64,000 nt of DNA, taken from positions 47,183 through 111,182 of the forward strand of contig NZ_JAFEUU010000013.1 of assembly GCF_017355885.1 (NCBI RefSeq), written 5' to 3'. The position numbers and the translations under genes are program-made. Shown one piece after another: positions 36,500 to 44,213 of this stretch. Every line of letters begins with the position of its first letter. The first letter of the stretch is position 1. This stretch comes from Sabulicella rubraurantiaca (GTDB lineage Bacteria > Pseudomonadota > Alphaproteobacteria > Acetobacterales > Acetobacteraceae). The notes under the pieces were generated by a model. The model saw only the letters and a list, made by a program, of their open reading frames with translations, ran no database searches and had not been told where the DNA came from.

Positions 36500-37364
36500 C
36501 CAGAATCAAGACCGGGTCCGCGATGTGCGCGTGGCTGCGCATACCCTGGTCCTTCCCCGTGGCAAGTTCTGCATCTCGGTGGCCGAGGTTTCGCCCGGCG
36601 TTCCCGCCGCGCAGCTTCCCGGCCTCGCCATCTCCGTCATTCCCGGCGAGGGCTCGGCCGTCGAGATTGCCCAATTCCCCGGCAATCCCTGGCTGCGGCA
36701 GCCGGGCGATGCGCTGCTCGTAACCGTGGGCAGCGATGAGGCGCGCCTGTTGCTCACCAGCTACAACCTGATGGAAGGGCAGGGGGCGAAACCGCCGCGC
36801 ATGCAGGTGCAGCGCCTCGACGTGCCGGGCCAGGCGAGCCTCGGCCCCGCGCCCGAATCGGCAAGGACTGCGGAACCGCCACCCGCCCCTGCCGTCGCCG
36901 CAGCCGCCCCGTCCGGCCAGCAGGCGGTGCTCGTGCACATTGCCCGGGTGGGCGACAAGTCCGGCGCCCTTGGCGAATGGCTGGGCGTCCGGCAGCCCGG
37001 CTGCGTGATCGAGGGCTTGCAGGTCACGCCGCCTGAAGGCGTCCCGGCCGAGGATCTGGAGTATCAGGTCGTGCTGGGGAAAGGATGGACCTCGCCCTGG
37101 TCGCAGGGCGGCGAGTTCTGCGGCAGCCGCGGCATGACGCTGCCCGTCCAGGGGCTGCGCGTCGCCCTGCGCGGCGCGAGCGCGGAGCGCTACACGGTGA
37201 GCGTGGAGGGGGTGACCGCCAGCGGCGAGACCCTCGGCCCCGTCGGCAATGACGAGCTGTGCGGGCTGGAAGACCCCGAGCCGCTGGTCCAGCTGCGGCT
37301 GCGATTCGAGGAGCGCGTGGCCGCTCCGTCCCCGAAGCGCCGTGCGGCGAAGGCGAAGCGCTGA
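36492..37364 (+). CDS. Unknown protein with ChW-like C-terminal half
   Basis: 290 residues with two halves joined by an Ala/Pro linker at about 117-142. I do not recognise the N-terminal half (residues 1-116). The C-terminal half contains CVIEGLQVTPP, LEYQVVLGKGWTSPWSQGGE, FCGSRGMTLPVQGLRVAL, which follows the pattern of clostridial hydrophobic-W repeats (an Ile-Glu strand, then GW, then a G-rich turn and a second strand). The end is basic (PKRRAAKAKR). No signal or TM is seen. It overlaps the glycosyltransferase by eight bases. Role unknown; adhesion or binding to the neighbour protein is speculation. Confidence 0.7.
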   Translation: MPDQNQDRVRDVRVAAHTLVLPRGKFCISVAEVSPGVPAAQLPGLAISVIPGEGSAVEIAQFPGNPWLRQPGDALLVTVGSDEARLLLTSYNLMEGQGAKPPRMQVQRLDVPGQASLGPAPESARTAEPPPAPAVAAAAPSGQQAVLVHIARVGDKSGALGEWLGVRQPGCVIEGLQVTPPEGVPAEDLEYQVVLGKGWTSPWSQGGEFCGSRGMTLPVQGLRVALRGASAERYTVSVEGVTASGETLGPVGNDELCGLEDPEPLVQLRLRFEERVAAPSPKRRAAKAKR

Positions 37365-37406
37365 CGGGTTGACTCAAGGGGAAAGGGTGCTTATTCGCCC
37401 GCAGAC

Positions 37407-37442
37407 CGGGGATGGCGCAGGCCATCCCCGAACCGTTTTTTT
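37407..37442 (+). terminator. Hairpin with T7 tail in the rpmJ leader
   Basis: CGGGGATGGC (37407-37416) and GCCATCCCCG (37421-37430) form a perfect 10-bp stem with loop GCAG, followed after AACCG by seven T (37436-37442). It lies 14 bases before rpmJ. It may end the three-gene transcript, or act as an attenuator if rpmJ is read from the promoter-like TTGACT at 37369-37374. Confidence 0.6.
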
Positions 37443-37456
37443 GGCGCGAGTTTCCC

Positions 37457-37582
37457 ATGAAGATCCGCAACAGCCTGAAGTCCGCGAAGACGCGGGACAA
37501 GAACTGCGTGGTGGTGCGCCGCCGTGGCCGCCTCTACGTTCTCAACAAGAAGAACCCGCGCATGAAGGCCCGCCAGGGCTGA
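37457..37582 (+). CDS. rpmJ: 50S ribosomal protein L36
   Basis: 41 residues, below the usual ORF-length cut-off. It begins [17 protein letters not shown] and continues [20 protein letters not shown], the second-type L36 common in proteobacteria in which the zinc ligands are mostly lost (only one Cys remains here). It belongs to the 50S subunit. It stands alone, after a hairpin with a T-run, which may control it. The Gly-rich secreted protein gene follows 98 bases later. Confidence 0.93.
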   Translation: MKIRNSLKSAKTRDKNCVVVRRRGRLYVLNKKNPRMKARQG

Positions 37583-37680
37583 AGCTGCTCCGGGCCTCGG
37601 GCCCGGACGGACCAAGCGGGGCTGCAACCCCATTGGATGCATGTCGTTTCCCCTTCACTTCTCTTGGAAGGAGATGCGAC

Positions 37681-38214
37681 ATGAAAGCCATCCTGCTCGC
37701 CGGTGCGGCGGCCCTGCTCGTTTCGGGCGCGGCCTCCGCGCAGAGCTCCGGTTCCTCGCGGTACAGCGCGTCGGGCAATGATGCCCGCAACACCACCTCC
37801 ATGACTGCCCAGGCGGACAGCATGTCCGGCGAGCGCAGCGCACGCTCCGAGCGCCGGGCGGAACGCCGCGCGGCCACCACCAGCAAGTCCCGTCGCAGCA
37901 CCCGGCCGGAAGACCAGGCCTATATGGGTGGCGGCATGATCCTCGAGAATGGCCAGCCCGTGGGCGGCGGTGCCGGAATGGGTGGCAGCGCTGGGATGGG
38001 CGTGGGCGGCATGTCTGCGCCGGGCGGCTACATGCCGGGCTCCGGCACGGTGGGCCAGGGCCGTGGCGGCCCCGGAGGCTTCCGTCCGGACAACAGCCCC
38101 GGCGGCGTTGACGGCAGCGTTACCCCCGGCCCGCGTCCCCTCGGTTCCGGCGTGATGCCCGGCGGCACTGGCACTGGCCGCGCCGCCGGCACCGGGCCGG
38201 GCGGCGGCAACTAA
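37681..38214 (+). CDS. Secreted Gly/Arg/Ser-rich hypothetical protein
   Basis: 177 residues from ATG 37681, preceded by a good ribosome site (GGAAGGAG). Residues 1-20 are a Sec signal ending ASA. The mature chain has a Ser/Arg-rich stretch (residues 45-80, GERSARSERRAERRA) and then a Gly/Met/Pro-rich low-complexity tail (GGGAGMGGSAGMGVGGM). No enzyme domain is seen. It should be a disordered periplasmic or exported protein. A strong hairpin terminator follows. I do not recognise the family. Confidence 0.75.
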   Translation: MKAILLAGAAALLVSGAASAQSSGSSRYSASGNDARNTTSMTAQADSMSGERSARSERRAERRAATTSKSRRSTRPEDQAYMGGGMILENGQPVGGGAGMGGSAGMGVGGMSAPGGYMPGSGTVGQGRGGPGGFRPDNSPGGVDGSVTPGPRPLGSGVMPGGTGTGRAAGTGPGGGN

Positions 38215-38237
38215 GCCACCACGCCCGACAACAAACT

Positions 38238-38266
38238 GGGCCGGTCCCACGCGGGGCCGGCCCTTT
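38238..38266 (+). terminator. Rho-independent-like terminator
   Basis: GGGCCGGTCCC (38238-38248) pairs with GGGGCCGGCCC (38253-38263) with one G-T pair; loop ACGC; then TTT. It isolates the Gly-rich gene from glcD. Confidence 0.75.
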
Positions 38267-38313
38267 CGCGCATGATGCTTGCGGACGGCACGGCGCAGGG
38301 ACATTTTGGCCCC

Positions 38314-39753
38314 ATGATCCGCCTCCCGCCGCCGAAGCCCGAGATCCTCGCCCGCCGGGACGCGATCCTGGCCGACCTCCGGCGCCTCCTGCCCGAGGAC
38401 GCGGTGATCGGCGAGGCGATCCGGCTGCGCCCCTACGAGACGGACGGGCTTTCCGCCTACCGCCAGATGCCGCTGGCCGTGACGCTTCCCCGCACGACAG
38501 AGGAGGTGGCCGCGGTGCTGCGCTACTGCCACGCCCACGGCATCCGCGTGGTGCCGCGCGGCGCCGGCACCTCGCTCTCCGGTGGGGCGCTGCCGCTGGA
38601 GGATGCGGTGGTCATCGGGCTGATGCGGATGAACCGCATCCTGGAGGTGAACTACGCCGACCGCTACGCGGTGGTGGAGGCGGGCGTCACCAACATCGGT
38701 ATCACCAAGGCGGTGGAGGGGGATGGCTTCTTCTACGCGCCCGACCCGTCCTCGCAGCTCGCCTGCATGATCGGCGGCAACGTGATGATGAACTCGGGCG
38801 GCGCGCATTGCCTGAAATACGGCGTCACCGCCAACAACCTGCTCGGCCTGACCTTCGTGACGATCGAGGGCGAGGTGGTGCGCATCGGCGGGCAGCATCT
38901 CGACGCCGCCGGCTATGACTGGCTCGGCCTTATCACCGGGTCCGAGGGGCAATTGGGCATGGTGACGGAGGTGACGGTCCGCATCCTTCGCTCGCCCGAA
39001 GGGGCTCGGGCGATGCTCGCCGCCTTCTCCTCTGTGGAGGTGGCGGGGCAGGCGGTGGACGCAATCATCGGCGCCGGCGTCATCCCCGTCGCGCTGGAGT
39101 TCATGGACAAGCCCTGCATCCACGCCTGCGAGGCATTCGCCCATGCTGGCTACCCCCTGGATGCCGAGGCGATGCTGATCATCGAGGTGGAAGGCAGCGT
39201 GGCCGAGCAGGACATGTTGCTGAACCGCATCAAGAAGATCTGCGCCCGCTTCGACCCGATCAGCCTGAAGCTGGCCGAGAGCGCGGAACAGTCGCTGGCG
39301 ATCTGGAAAGGGCGCAAGGGCGCCTTCGGGGCGGTGGGACGCATCTCGCCCGACTACCTTTGCATGGACGGCACCATCCCGACCGGCGAGCTGCCGCACG
39401 TGCTGAAGCGCATCAGCGAGATGAGCGCGCATTACGGCCTCGGCGTCGCCAACGTCTTCCATGCGGGCGACGGCAATCTCCACCCCCTCATCATGTTCGA
39501 TGCCAATGACGCGGAAAGCTTCCGCAAAGCCGAGGCCTTCGGCGCCGACATCCTGAAGCTCTGCGTCGAGGTGGGCGGCTGCCTGACCGGCGAGCACGGC
39601 GTGGGCGTGGAGAAGCGCGACCTGATGGTGGCGCAGTTCACTTCGAGCGAACTGGCGCTCCAGCGCGCGGTGAAGTCGGCCTTCGACCCCGGCTGGCTGC
39701 TGAACCCGGCCAAGGTCTTCCCCCTCGAAGGGAACGAGGCGCTGGCAGCATGA
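38314..39753 (+). CDS. glcD: Glycolate oxidase, FAD-linked subunit D
   Basis: 479 residues from ATG 38314. The FAD-binding (PCMH) domain has VPRGAGTSLSGGALPLE near residue 88 and DPSSQLACMIGGNVMMNSGG near 147. The FAD-oxidase C domain ends with VFHAGDGNLHPLIMFD near 385 and GEHGVGVEKRDLM near 428. GlcD carries the flavin that oxidises glycolate to glyoxylate at the membrane. ATG 38272 is in frame but adds 14 residues in the terminator-side gap. Stop overlaps glcE by four bases. Confidence 0.94.
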   Translation: MIRLPPPKPEILARRDAILADLRRLLPEDAVIGEAIRLRPYETDGLSAYRQMPLAVTLPRTTEEVAAVLRYCHAHGIRVVPRGAGTSLSGGALPLEDAVVIGLMRMNRILEVNYADRYAVVEAGVTNIGITKAVEGDGFFYAPDPSSQLACMIGGNVMMNSGGAHCLKYGVTANNLLGLTFVTIEGEVVRIGGQHLDAAGYDWLGLITGSEGQLGMVTEVTVRILRSPEGARAMLAAFSSVEVAGQAVDAIIGAGVIPVALEFMDKPCIHACEAFAHAGYPLDAEAMLIIEVEGSVAEQDMLLNRIKKICARFDPISLKLAESAEQSLAIWKGRKGAFGAVGRISPDYLCMDGTIPTGELPHVLKRISEMSAHYGLGVANVFHAGDGNLHPLIMFDANDAESFRKAEAFGADILKLCVEVGGCLTGEHGVGVEKRDLMVAQFTSSELALQRAVKSAFDPGWLLNPAKVFPLEGNEALAA

Positions 39754-40958
39754 GCGCCGCCCTCGACAAGGTGACAGCCCCCGACACGGAGGAGGGCGTG
39801 GCCGAGGCCGTGCGCGCCGCGCTGGCGTCGCGCGAGCCGCTGGCAGTCGAGGGGCGCGGCACCAAGCGCGCCATGCTCCGCCCGGTCCAGGCCGCGCGCA
39901 CCCTCTCCACGCGCGCACTCTTTGGCATCACCCTCTACCGCCCGACGGAACTCGTGATCTCGGCGCGCGCCGGCACTCCAGTCGCGGAGATCGAGGCGGC
40001 GCTGGCCGAGAAGAACCAGAAGCTGATCGCCGAGCCGCCCGATCTGCGCGCGCTGTTCGGCGTTGAGGAGGGCGCGACGCTGGGCGGTGTGGTGGGCGCC
40101 AATTTGTCCGGCCCGCGCCGCATCACCGGCGGCGCGATGCGCGACCACGTGTTGGGTATCCGCGCCGTTTCGGGCGAGGGCGAGGTCTTCCGCTCCGGCG
40201 GGCGGGTGCTGAAGAACGTCACCGGACTCGACCTCTGCAAGCTGCTGACCGGGGCCCATGGCACGCTGGGCGTGCTGACCGAGGTGACGCTGAAGGTGCA
40301 GCCGGCCGGCGAGGCAACAGGCACGCTGGCCCTGCGCGTCGCGGGGTTGGAGGAAGGCATCGCCGCGCTCTCGGCCGCGCTCGGCTCACCCTTCGGTGTG
40401 TCGGGCGCCGCGCTGCTGCCCGAGGGCCATGCGCCGCTCGGCCTCGACGGGCCCGTGGCGCTGGTGCGGATCGAGGATTTCGCCGAATCGGTCACCTATC
40501 GCTTGGGGCAGCTGCGCGCCGCGTTGTCCCGCTTCGGCGAGGTGTCCGTGCTGGAGGGCGCGCCGTCCCGCGCGGCTTGGCGCGCGGTGCGCGACGCCGT
40601 GCCGCTCGGCGCCCAGCCGGAGGAGGCGGTGTGGCGCATCTCCGTCGCGCCGTCCCGCGCGCCGGCTGTCTCCGCGGCGCTGCGCGAGGCCTTCCCGGCG
40701 CGGCTGCTGCTCGACTGGGGCGGCGGGCTGATCTGGGTCGCCGGTCCCGCGACGGCAGATTCTCACGCGGCGGTGATGAAAGCCGCCGCTTCGGCCGGCG
40801 GCACCTTTACTCTGTTCCGCGCGCCAGAGGCCCTGAGCGCCGCGCTTCCCGTCCTGCCGGAGGAGCCGGCTGCGCTGGCGTCCATCGGCCAGCGCGTGAA
40901 GGCGGTGTTGGACCCTGCCGGAATCCTGAACCCCGGTCGGATGCGCGCCGGGGCCTGA
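39750..40958 (+). CDS. glcE: Glycolate oxidase subunit E
   Basis: 402 residues. It is a second PCMH-type FAD-fold protein: VEGRGTKRAML near 28, AGTPVAEIEAALAEKNQKL near 73, GATLGGVVGANLSGPRRITGG near 108 and GGRVLKNVTGLDLCKLLTGAHG near 150. GlcE is needed for the glycolate oxidase complex with GlcD and GlcF. Its ATG overlaps the glcD stop (ATGA) and glcF starts 12 bases on. The C terminus ends VLDPAGILNPGRM, typical of the family. Confidence 0.94.
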   Translation: MSAALDKVTAPDTEEGVAEAVRAALASREPLAVEGRGTKRAMLRPVQAARTLSTRALFGITLYRPTELVISARAGTPVAEIEAALAEKNQKLIAEPPDLRALFGVEEGATLGGVVGANLSGPRRITGGAMRDHVLGIRAVSGEGEVFRSGGRVLKNVTGLDLCKLLTGAHGTLGVLTEVTLKVQPAGEATGTLALRVAGLEEGIAALSAALGSPFGVSGAALLPEGHAPLGLDGPVALVRIEDFAESVTYRLGQLRAALSRFGEVSVLEGAPSRAAWRAVRDAVPLGAQPEEAVWRISVAPSRAPAVSAALREAFPARLLLDWGGGLIWVAGPATADSHAAVMKAAASAGGTFTLFRAPEALSAALPVLPEEPAALASIGQRVKAVLDPAGILNPGRMRAGA

Positions 40959-40970
40959 AAAGAACGAGAC

Positions 40971-42272
40971 ATGCAGACCAGCTTCACCGCCGAGCAGCTC
41001 CGGGATCCGGACACCGCAGAGGCGAACAAGATCCTCCGCACCTGCGTGCATTGCGGCATGTGCACGGCGACCTGCCCGACCTTCCTTCTCCTGGGGGATG
41101 AGCTGGATTCGCCGCGCGGGCGCATCTACCTGATCAAGGACATGCTGGAGAGCGGCCGTCCCGCCTCGGAGCAGGAGGCGCGGCACGTGGATCGCTGCCT
41201 GTCCTGCCTGTCCTGCATGACCACCTGCCCCTCGGGCGTGCATTACATGCACCTCGTGGACCATGCGCGGCGCCACATCGAGGAAACCTATGTCCGTCCC
41301 TGGCCGGAGCGGGCGTTGCGCGCGGTGCTGGCGCGTGTCCTGCCGCGTCCTGGCCTGTTCCGCCTTTCCCTGCGCGCCGCCGCCCTGGCGCGGCCCCTGG
41401 CGCGGCTGATCCGCGGGCGCGGCACCACGGCACAGCGCCTACGCGCCATGCTGTCCCTGGCGCCGGCCACACTGCCGCCGCGCTCGCCGATGCAGGAGGT
41501 GGCGCTGCATCCGGCGGAGGGCACGCGGCGCGGCCGCGTCGCGCTGCTGACTGGATGCGCGCAGAAGGTGCTGGACCCCACGATCAACGAGGCGACGATC
41601 CGCCTCCTCACCCGCATGGGGATCGAGGTGGTCGTGCCGCGCGGCCAGGGCTGCTGCGGCGCGCTGACGCATCACATGGGCCGGCACGACCCGGCCATGG
41701 CGGCGGCACGTGCCAATCTCCAGGCCTGGGGCGCGGAGATTGAGGGGCAGGGGCTGGACGCGATCGTGATCAACGCCTCCGGCTGCGGCACCACGGTCAA
41801 GGATTACGGCTTCATGTTCCGCGAGGAGCCAGAAGCCGCGCTGGCAGCGAAGGTCTCCTCCCTCACGATGGACGTGACCGAGGTGCTGGAACGCTTCGAC
41901 TACCGCCCTTCGCGCGAGGCGCCGGGGCTGACGGTAGCCTATCATTCCGCCTGCTCGCTCCAGCATGGGCAGAAGATCACGACGCTGCCGAAGGAGTTGC
42001 TCGCACGCGCCGGCTTCGCGGTGAAGGAGCCGACGGAGCCGCATATCTGCTGCGGTAGCGCCGGCACCTACAACCTGCTGCAACCGGGCATCGCCCAGGC
42101 ACTGCGGGCGCGCAAGCTGGACAACATCTCGCGGCTTGACGCCGATCTCATCGCCGCCGGCAACATCGGCTGCATGACGCAGTTGTCCGGCGACGCGCTG
42201 CCGGTGGTGCATACGGTCGAGCTGTTGGACTGGATGGCCGGCGGGCCGAAGCCGGCGAAGCTGCCGGCATGA
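40971..42272 (+). CDS. glcF: Glycolate oxidase iron-sulfur subunit F
   Basis: 433 residues. Two 4Fe-4S motifs: CVHCGMCTATCPTF near residue 24 and CLSCLSCMTTCPSG near 75. Two Cys-rich CCG-type domains follow, with RGQGCCGALTHH near 226 and HICCGSAGTYNLLQ near 360. It moves electrons from the flavin subunits to the quinone pool. Its stop overlaps the hldD start by four bases, so glycolate oxidase and the LPS heptose epimerase appear on one transcript, an arrangement without a clear functional link. Confidence 0.95.
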   Translation: MQTSFTAEQLRDPDTAEANKILRTCVHCGMCTATCPTFLLLGDELDSPRGRIYLIKDMLESGRPASEQEARHVDRCLSCLSCMTTCPSGVHYMHLVDHARRHIEETYVRPWPERALRAVLARVLPRPGLFRLSLRAAALARPLARLIRGRGTTAQRLRAMLSLAPATLPPRSPMQEVALHPAEGTRRGRVALLTGCAQKVLDPTINEATIRLLTRMGIEVVVPRGQGCCGALTHHMGRHDPAMAAARANLQAWGAEIEGQGLDAIVINASGCGTTVKDYGFMFREEPEAALAAKVSSLTMDVTEVLERFDYRPSREAPGLTVAYHSACSLQHGQKITTLPKELLARAGFAVKEPTEPHICCGSAGTYNLLQPGIAQALRARKLDNISRLDADLIAAGNIGCMTQLSGDALPVVHTVELLDWMAGGPKPAKLPA

Positions 42273-43246
42273 TCCTGGTCACGGGCGGGGCCGGATTCAT
42301 CGGCTCCCATGTCGTCGCCGCGCTGAACGACACAGGCCGCACCGACGTGGTGGTGAGCGACTGGCTGCGCGACGGACCCAAGTGGCGCAACCTTCGCAAG
42401 GCCGTCCTCGCCGATTTCGTGCCGCCGGAGGAACTGGCGTCCTGGCTGGAGGGGCGGAAGCTGGAGGCGGTGGTGCATCTCGGCGCCAATTCCGCCACTA
42501 CCGCGACGGATGGCGACGACGTGATGCGGCGCAATTTCCGCTTCTCGCTCATGCTGCTCGACTGGTGCGCGGCGCAGCGCGTCCCGCTCGTCTATGCCAG
42601 CAGCGCCGCGACCTATGGCGATGGCGAGGCGGGCTTCGACGATGCCGATGACCTCGCCGCGCTGCGCAGGCTGCGGCCGCTGAACCTGTATGGCTGGTCC
42701 AAGCATCTCTTCGACCAGGCGGTCGCGGCGCGGTGCGAATCCGGCGGCGCGCTGCCGCCCGCCTGCTGGGGGCTGAAGTTCTTCAACGTCTATGGCGCCA
42801 ACGAACATCACAAGGGTGAGATGCGCTCCGTCGTCCACAAGGTGTTCGAGACGCTGCGCCGCGGCGAGGAGGTGAGGCTGTTCCGCTCCCACCGCCCCGA
42901 CTACCGCGATGGCGAGCAGCTGCGCGACTTCGTCTTCGTGGAAGACGTCGTCGCGGTGATCCGCTTCCTGCTGACGATGGGGGAGGGGACAGGGCTGCTG
43001 AACGTGGGCGCGGGCATCGCGCGCTCCTGGGTCGACCTCGCGCGCGCGGTTGGCCTGGCGATGGGGGTGGAGCCGGAGATCCTTTTCATCGACATGCCCG
43101 AGGCGCTGCGCGGCAAGTACCAGTACCGCACCGAGGCAGATTTGGGCCGACTGCGCAAAGCCGGCTTCAACGCCCCGATGACATCGCTGGAGGAGGGGGT
43201 GGCTCGCACCGTCGCCATCCTGGCCAGCGCCGACCCGCATCGCTGA
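42269..43246 (+). CDS. hldD: ADP-L-glycero-D-manno-heptose 6-epimerase
   Basis: 325 residues, extended SDR. NAD motif VTGGAGFIGSHVVAAL is at 4-19. HldD-specific features include LGANSATTATDGDDVMRRNF near 72, catalytic Ser in ASSAATYGDG, Tyr-x3-Lys in NLYGWSKHLFDQAV, and FFNVYGANEHHKGEMRSVV near 170. It epimerises ADP-heptose at C6 for the LPS inner core. The start overlaps glcF. Eight bases later the next SDR begins. Heptose genes otherwise absent here. Confidence 0.94.
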   Translation: MILVTGGAGFIGSHVVAALNDTGRTDVVVSDWLRDGPKWRNLRKAVLADFVPPEELASWLEGRKLEAVVHLGANSATTATDGDDVMRRNFRFSLMLLDWCAAQRVPLVYASSAATYGDGEAGFDDADDLAALRRLRPLNLYGWSKHLFDQAVAARCESGGALPPACWGLKFFNVYGANEHHKGEMRSVVHKVFETLRRGEEVRLFRSHRPDYRDGEQLRDFVFVEDVVAVIRFLLTMGEGTGLLNVGAGIARSWVDLARAVGLAMGVEPEILFIDMPEALRGKYQYRTEADLGRLRKAGFNAPMTSLEEGVARTVAILASADPHR

Positions 43247-43253
43247 CGGAGCG

Positions 43254-44180
43254 ATGCGGACCGCCCTTGTCACCGGCGCCACGGGGTTCATTGGCCGGCA
43301 CCTCGTCCGCCGCCTGCGCGAAGGCGGCTGGCGCGTCGTCGCCACCGGTGGGCCGGACACGCCGGCCGGGGAGGCGGTCGCGCTCGACATCCGGGATCGC
43401 GAGTCGCTGCTGGCGCTGATCCGTGCCAAGGAGCCGGATGTCATCCATCACCTCGCGGGGCAGAGCCTGCCGGCGCTCGCCTTCGCCGAAGCCGGACCAA
43501 CCCTGGCGGCGAACGTGCTGGGCACGGCCGTGCTGTTGGAGGCGGTGCGCGATTCGGGCGTGGCGCCGCTGGTCGTCGTCGCCTGTTCCGGCACCGCCTA
43601 TGGGGCCAGCTTGGGGCAGGAAGCAGTGCGGGAGGAGGCAGCGCTGCTGCCGCTGACCCCCTATGCGGTCAGCAAGGCGGCGCAGGACATGTTGGCCTTC
43701 GCTGCGCATCGCGCCGGTTCGGTGCGGACGGTGCGGGCGCGCATCTTCAACACCACCGGCCCGGGGAAGCAGGGCGACGTACTGAACGACCTTGCCGGCA
43801 GGATGGCGACGCTGGCGCGGAACGGCGTGCGCGAAGGCGGCATGCGCGTCGGCAACACGGCGAGCCGCCGCGCCATCCTGGATGTGGAGGATCTCGCCGA
43901 AGCCTTGTTCCTGCTGGGCGAGGCCGGCGAGGCGGCCGCGGGCGAGGCCTTCAACATCAGTGCGCCCGAGGCGGTGACGGTGGCGTCGCTGATCCGATGC
44001 CTTGAAAGGGTCAGCGGCATCGCGCTGCGACCCGAGCCGGACCCCGCCCTGTTCCGTCCGGCGGACGAACCGCTACTCCTGGGCGACACGACACGAATTC
44101 GTGCGCTGACCGGCTGGAAGCCGCGGATTTCACTGGATTCCACGATCCGGCACATTTACGAGACTGTATTGCTCAATTAA
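43254..44180 (+). CDS. NAD-dependent epimerase/reductase, GDP-6-deoxy-mannose reductase-like
   Basis: 308 residues, extended SDR. NAD motif VTGATGFIGRHLVRRL is near residue 6. Catalytic residues: Ser in VACSGTAYGAS and YxxxK in TPYAVSKAAQDML. The pattern HHLAGQSLPALAFAEAGPT and IFNTTGPGKQGDVLNDLA is close to GDP-4-keto-6-deoxy-D-mannose reductases (Rmd). That would complete GDP-D-rhamnose synthesis begun by the Gmd encoded 22 kb away. Other NDP-sugar epimerases cannot be ruled out. It follows hldD by 8 bases. Confidence 0.82.
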   Translation: MRTALVTGATGFIGRHLVRRLREGGWRVVATGGPDTPAGEAVALDIRDRESLLALIRAKEPDVIHHLAGQSLPALAFAEAGPTLAANVLGTAVLLEAVRDSGVAPLVVVACSGTAYGASLGQEAVREEAALLPLTPYAVSKAAQDMLAFAAHRAGSVRTVRARIFNTTGPGKQGDVLNDLAGRMATLARNGVREGGMRVGNTASRRAILDVEDLAEALFLLGEAGEAAAGEAFNISAPEAVTVASLIRCLERVSGIALRPEPDPALFRPADEPLLLGDTTRIRALTGWKPRISLDSTIRHIYETVLLN

Positions 44181-44213
44181 CACTCCTGCCAACTGGGAGA
44201 AGGAAGGCGCGGC

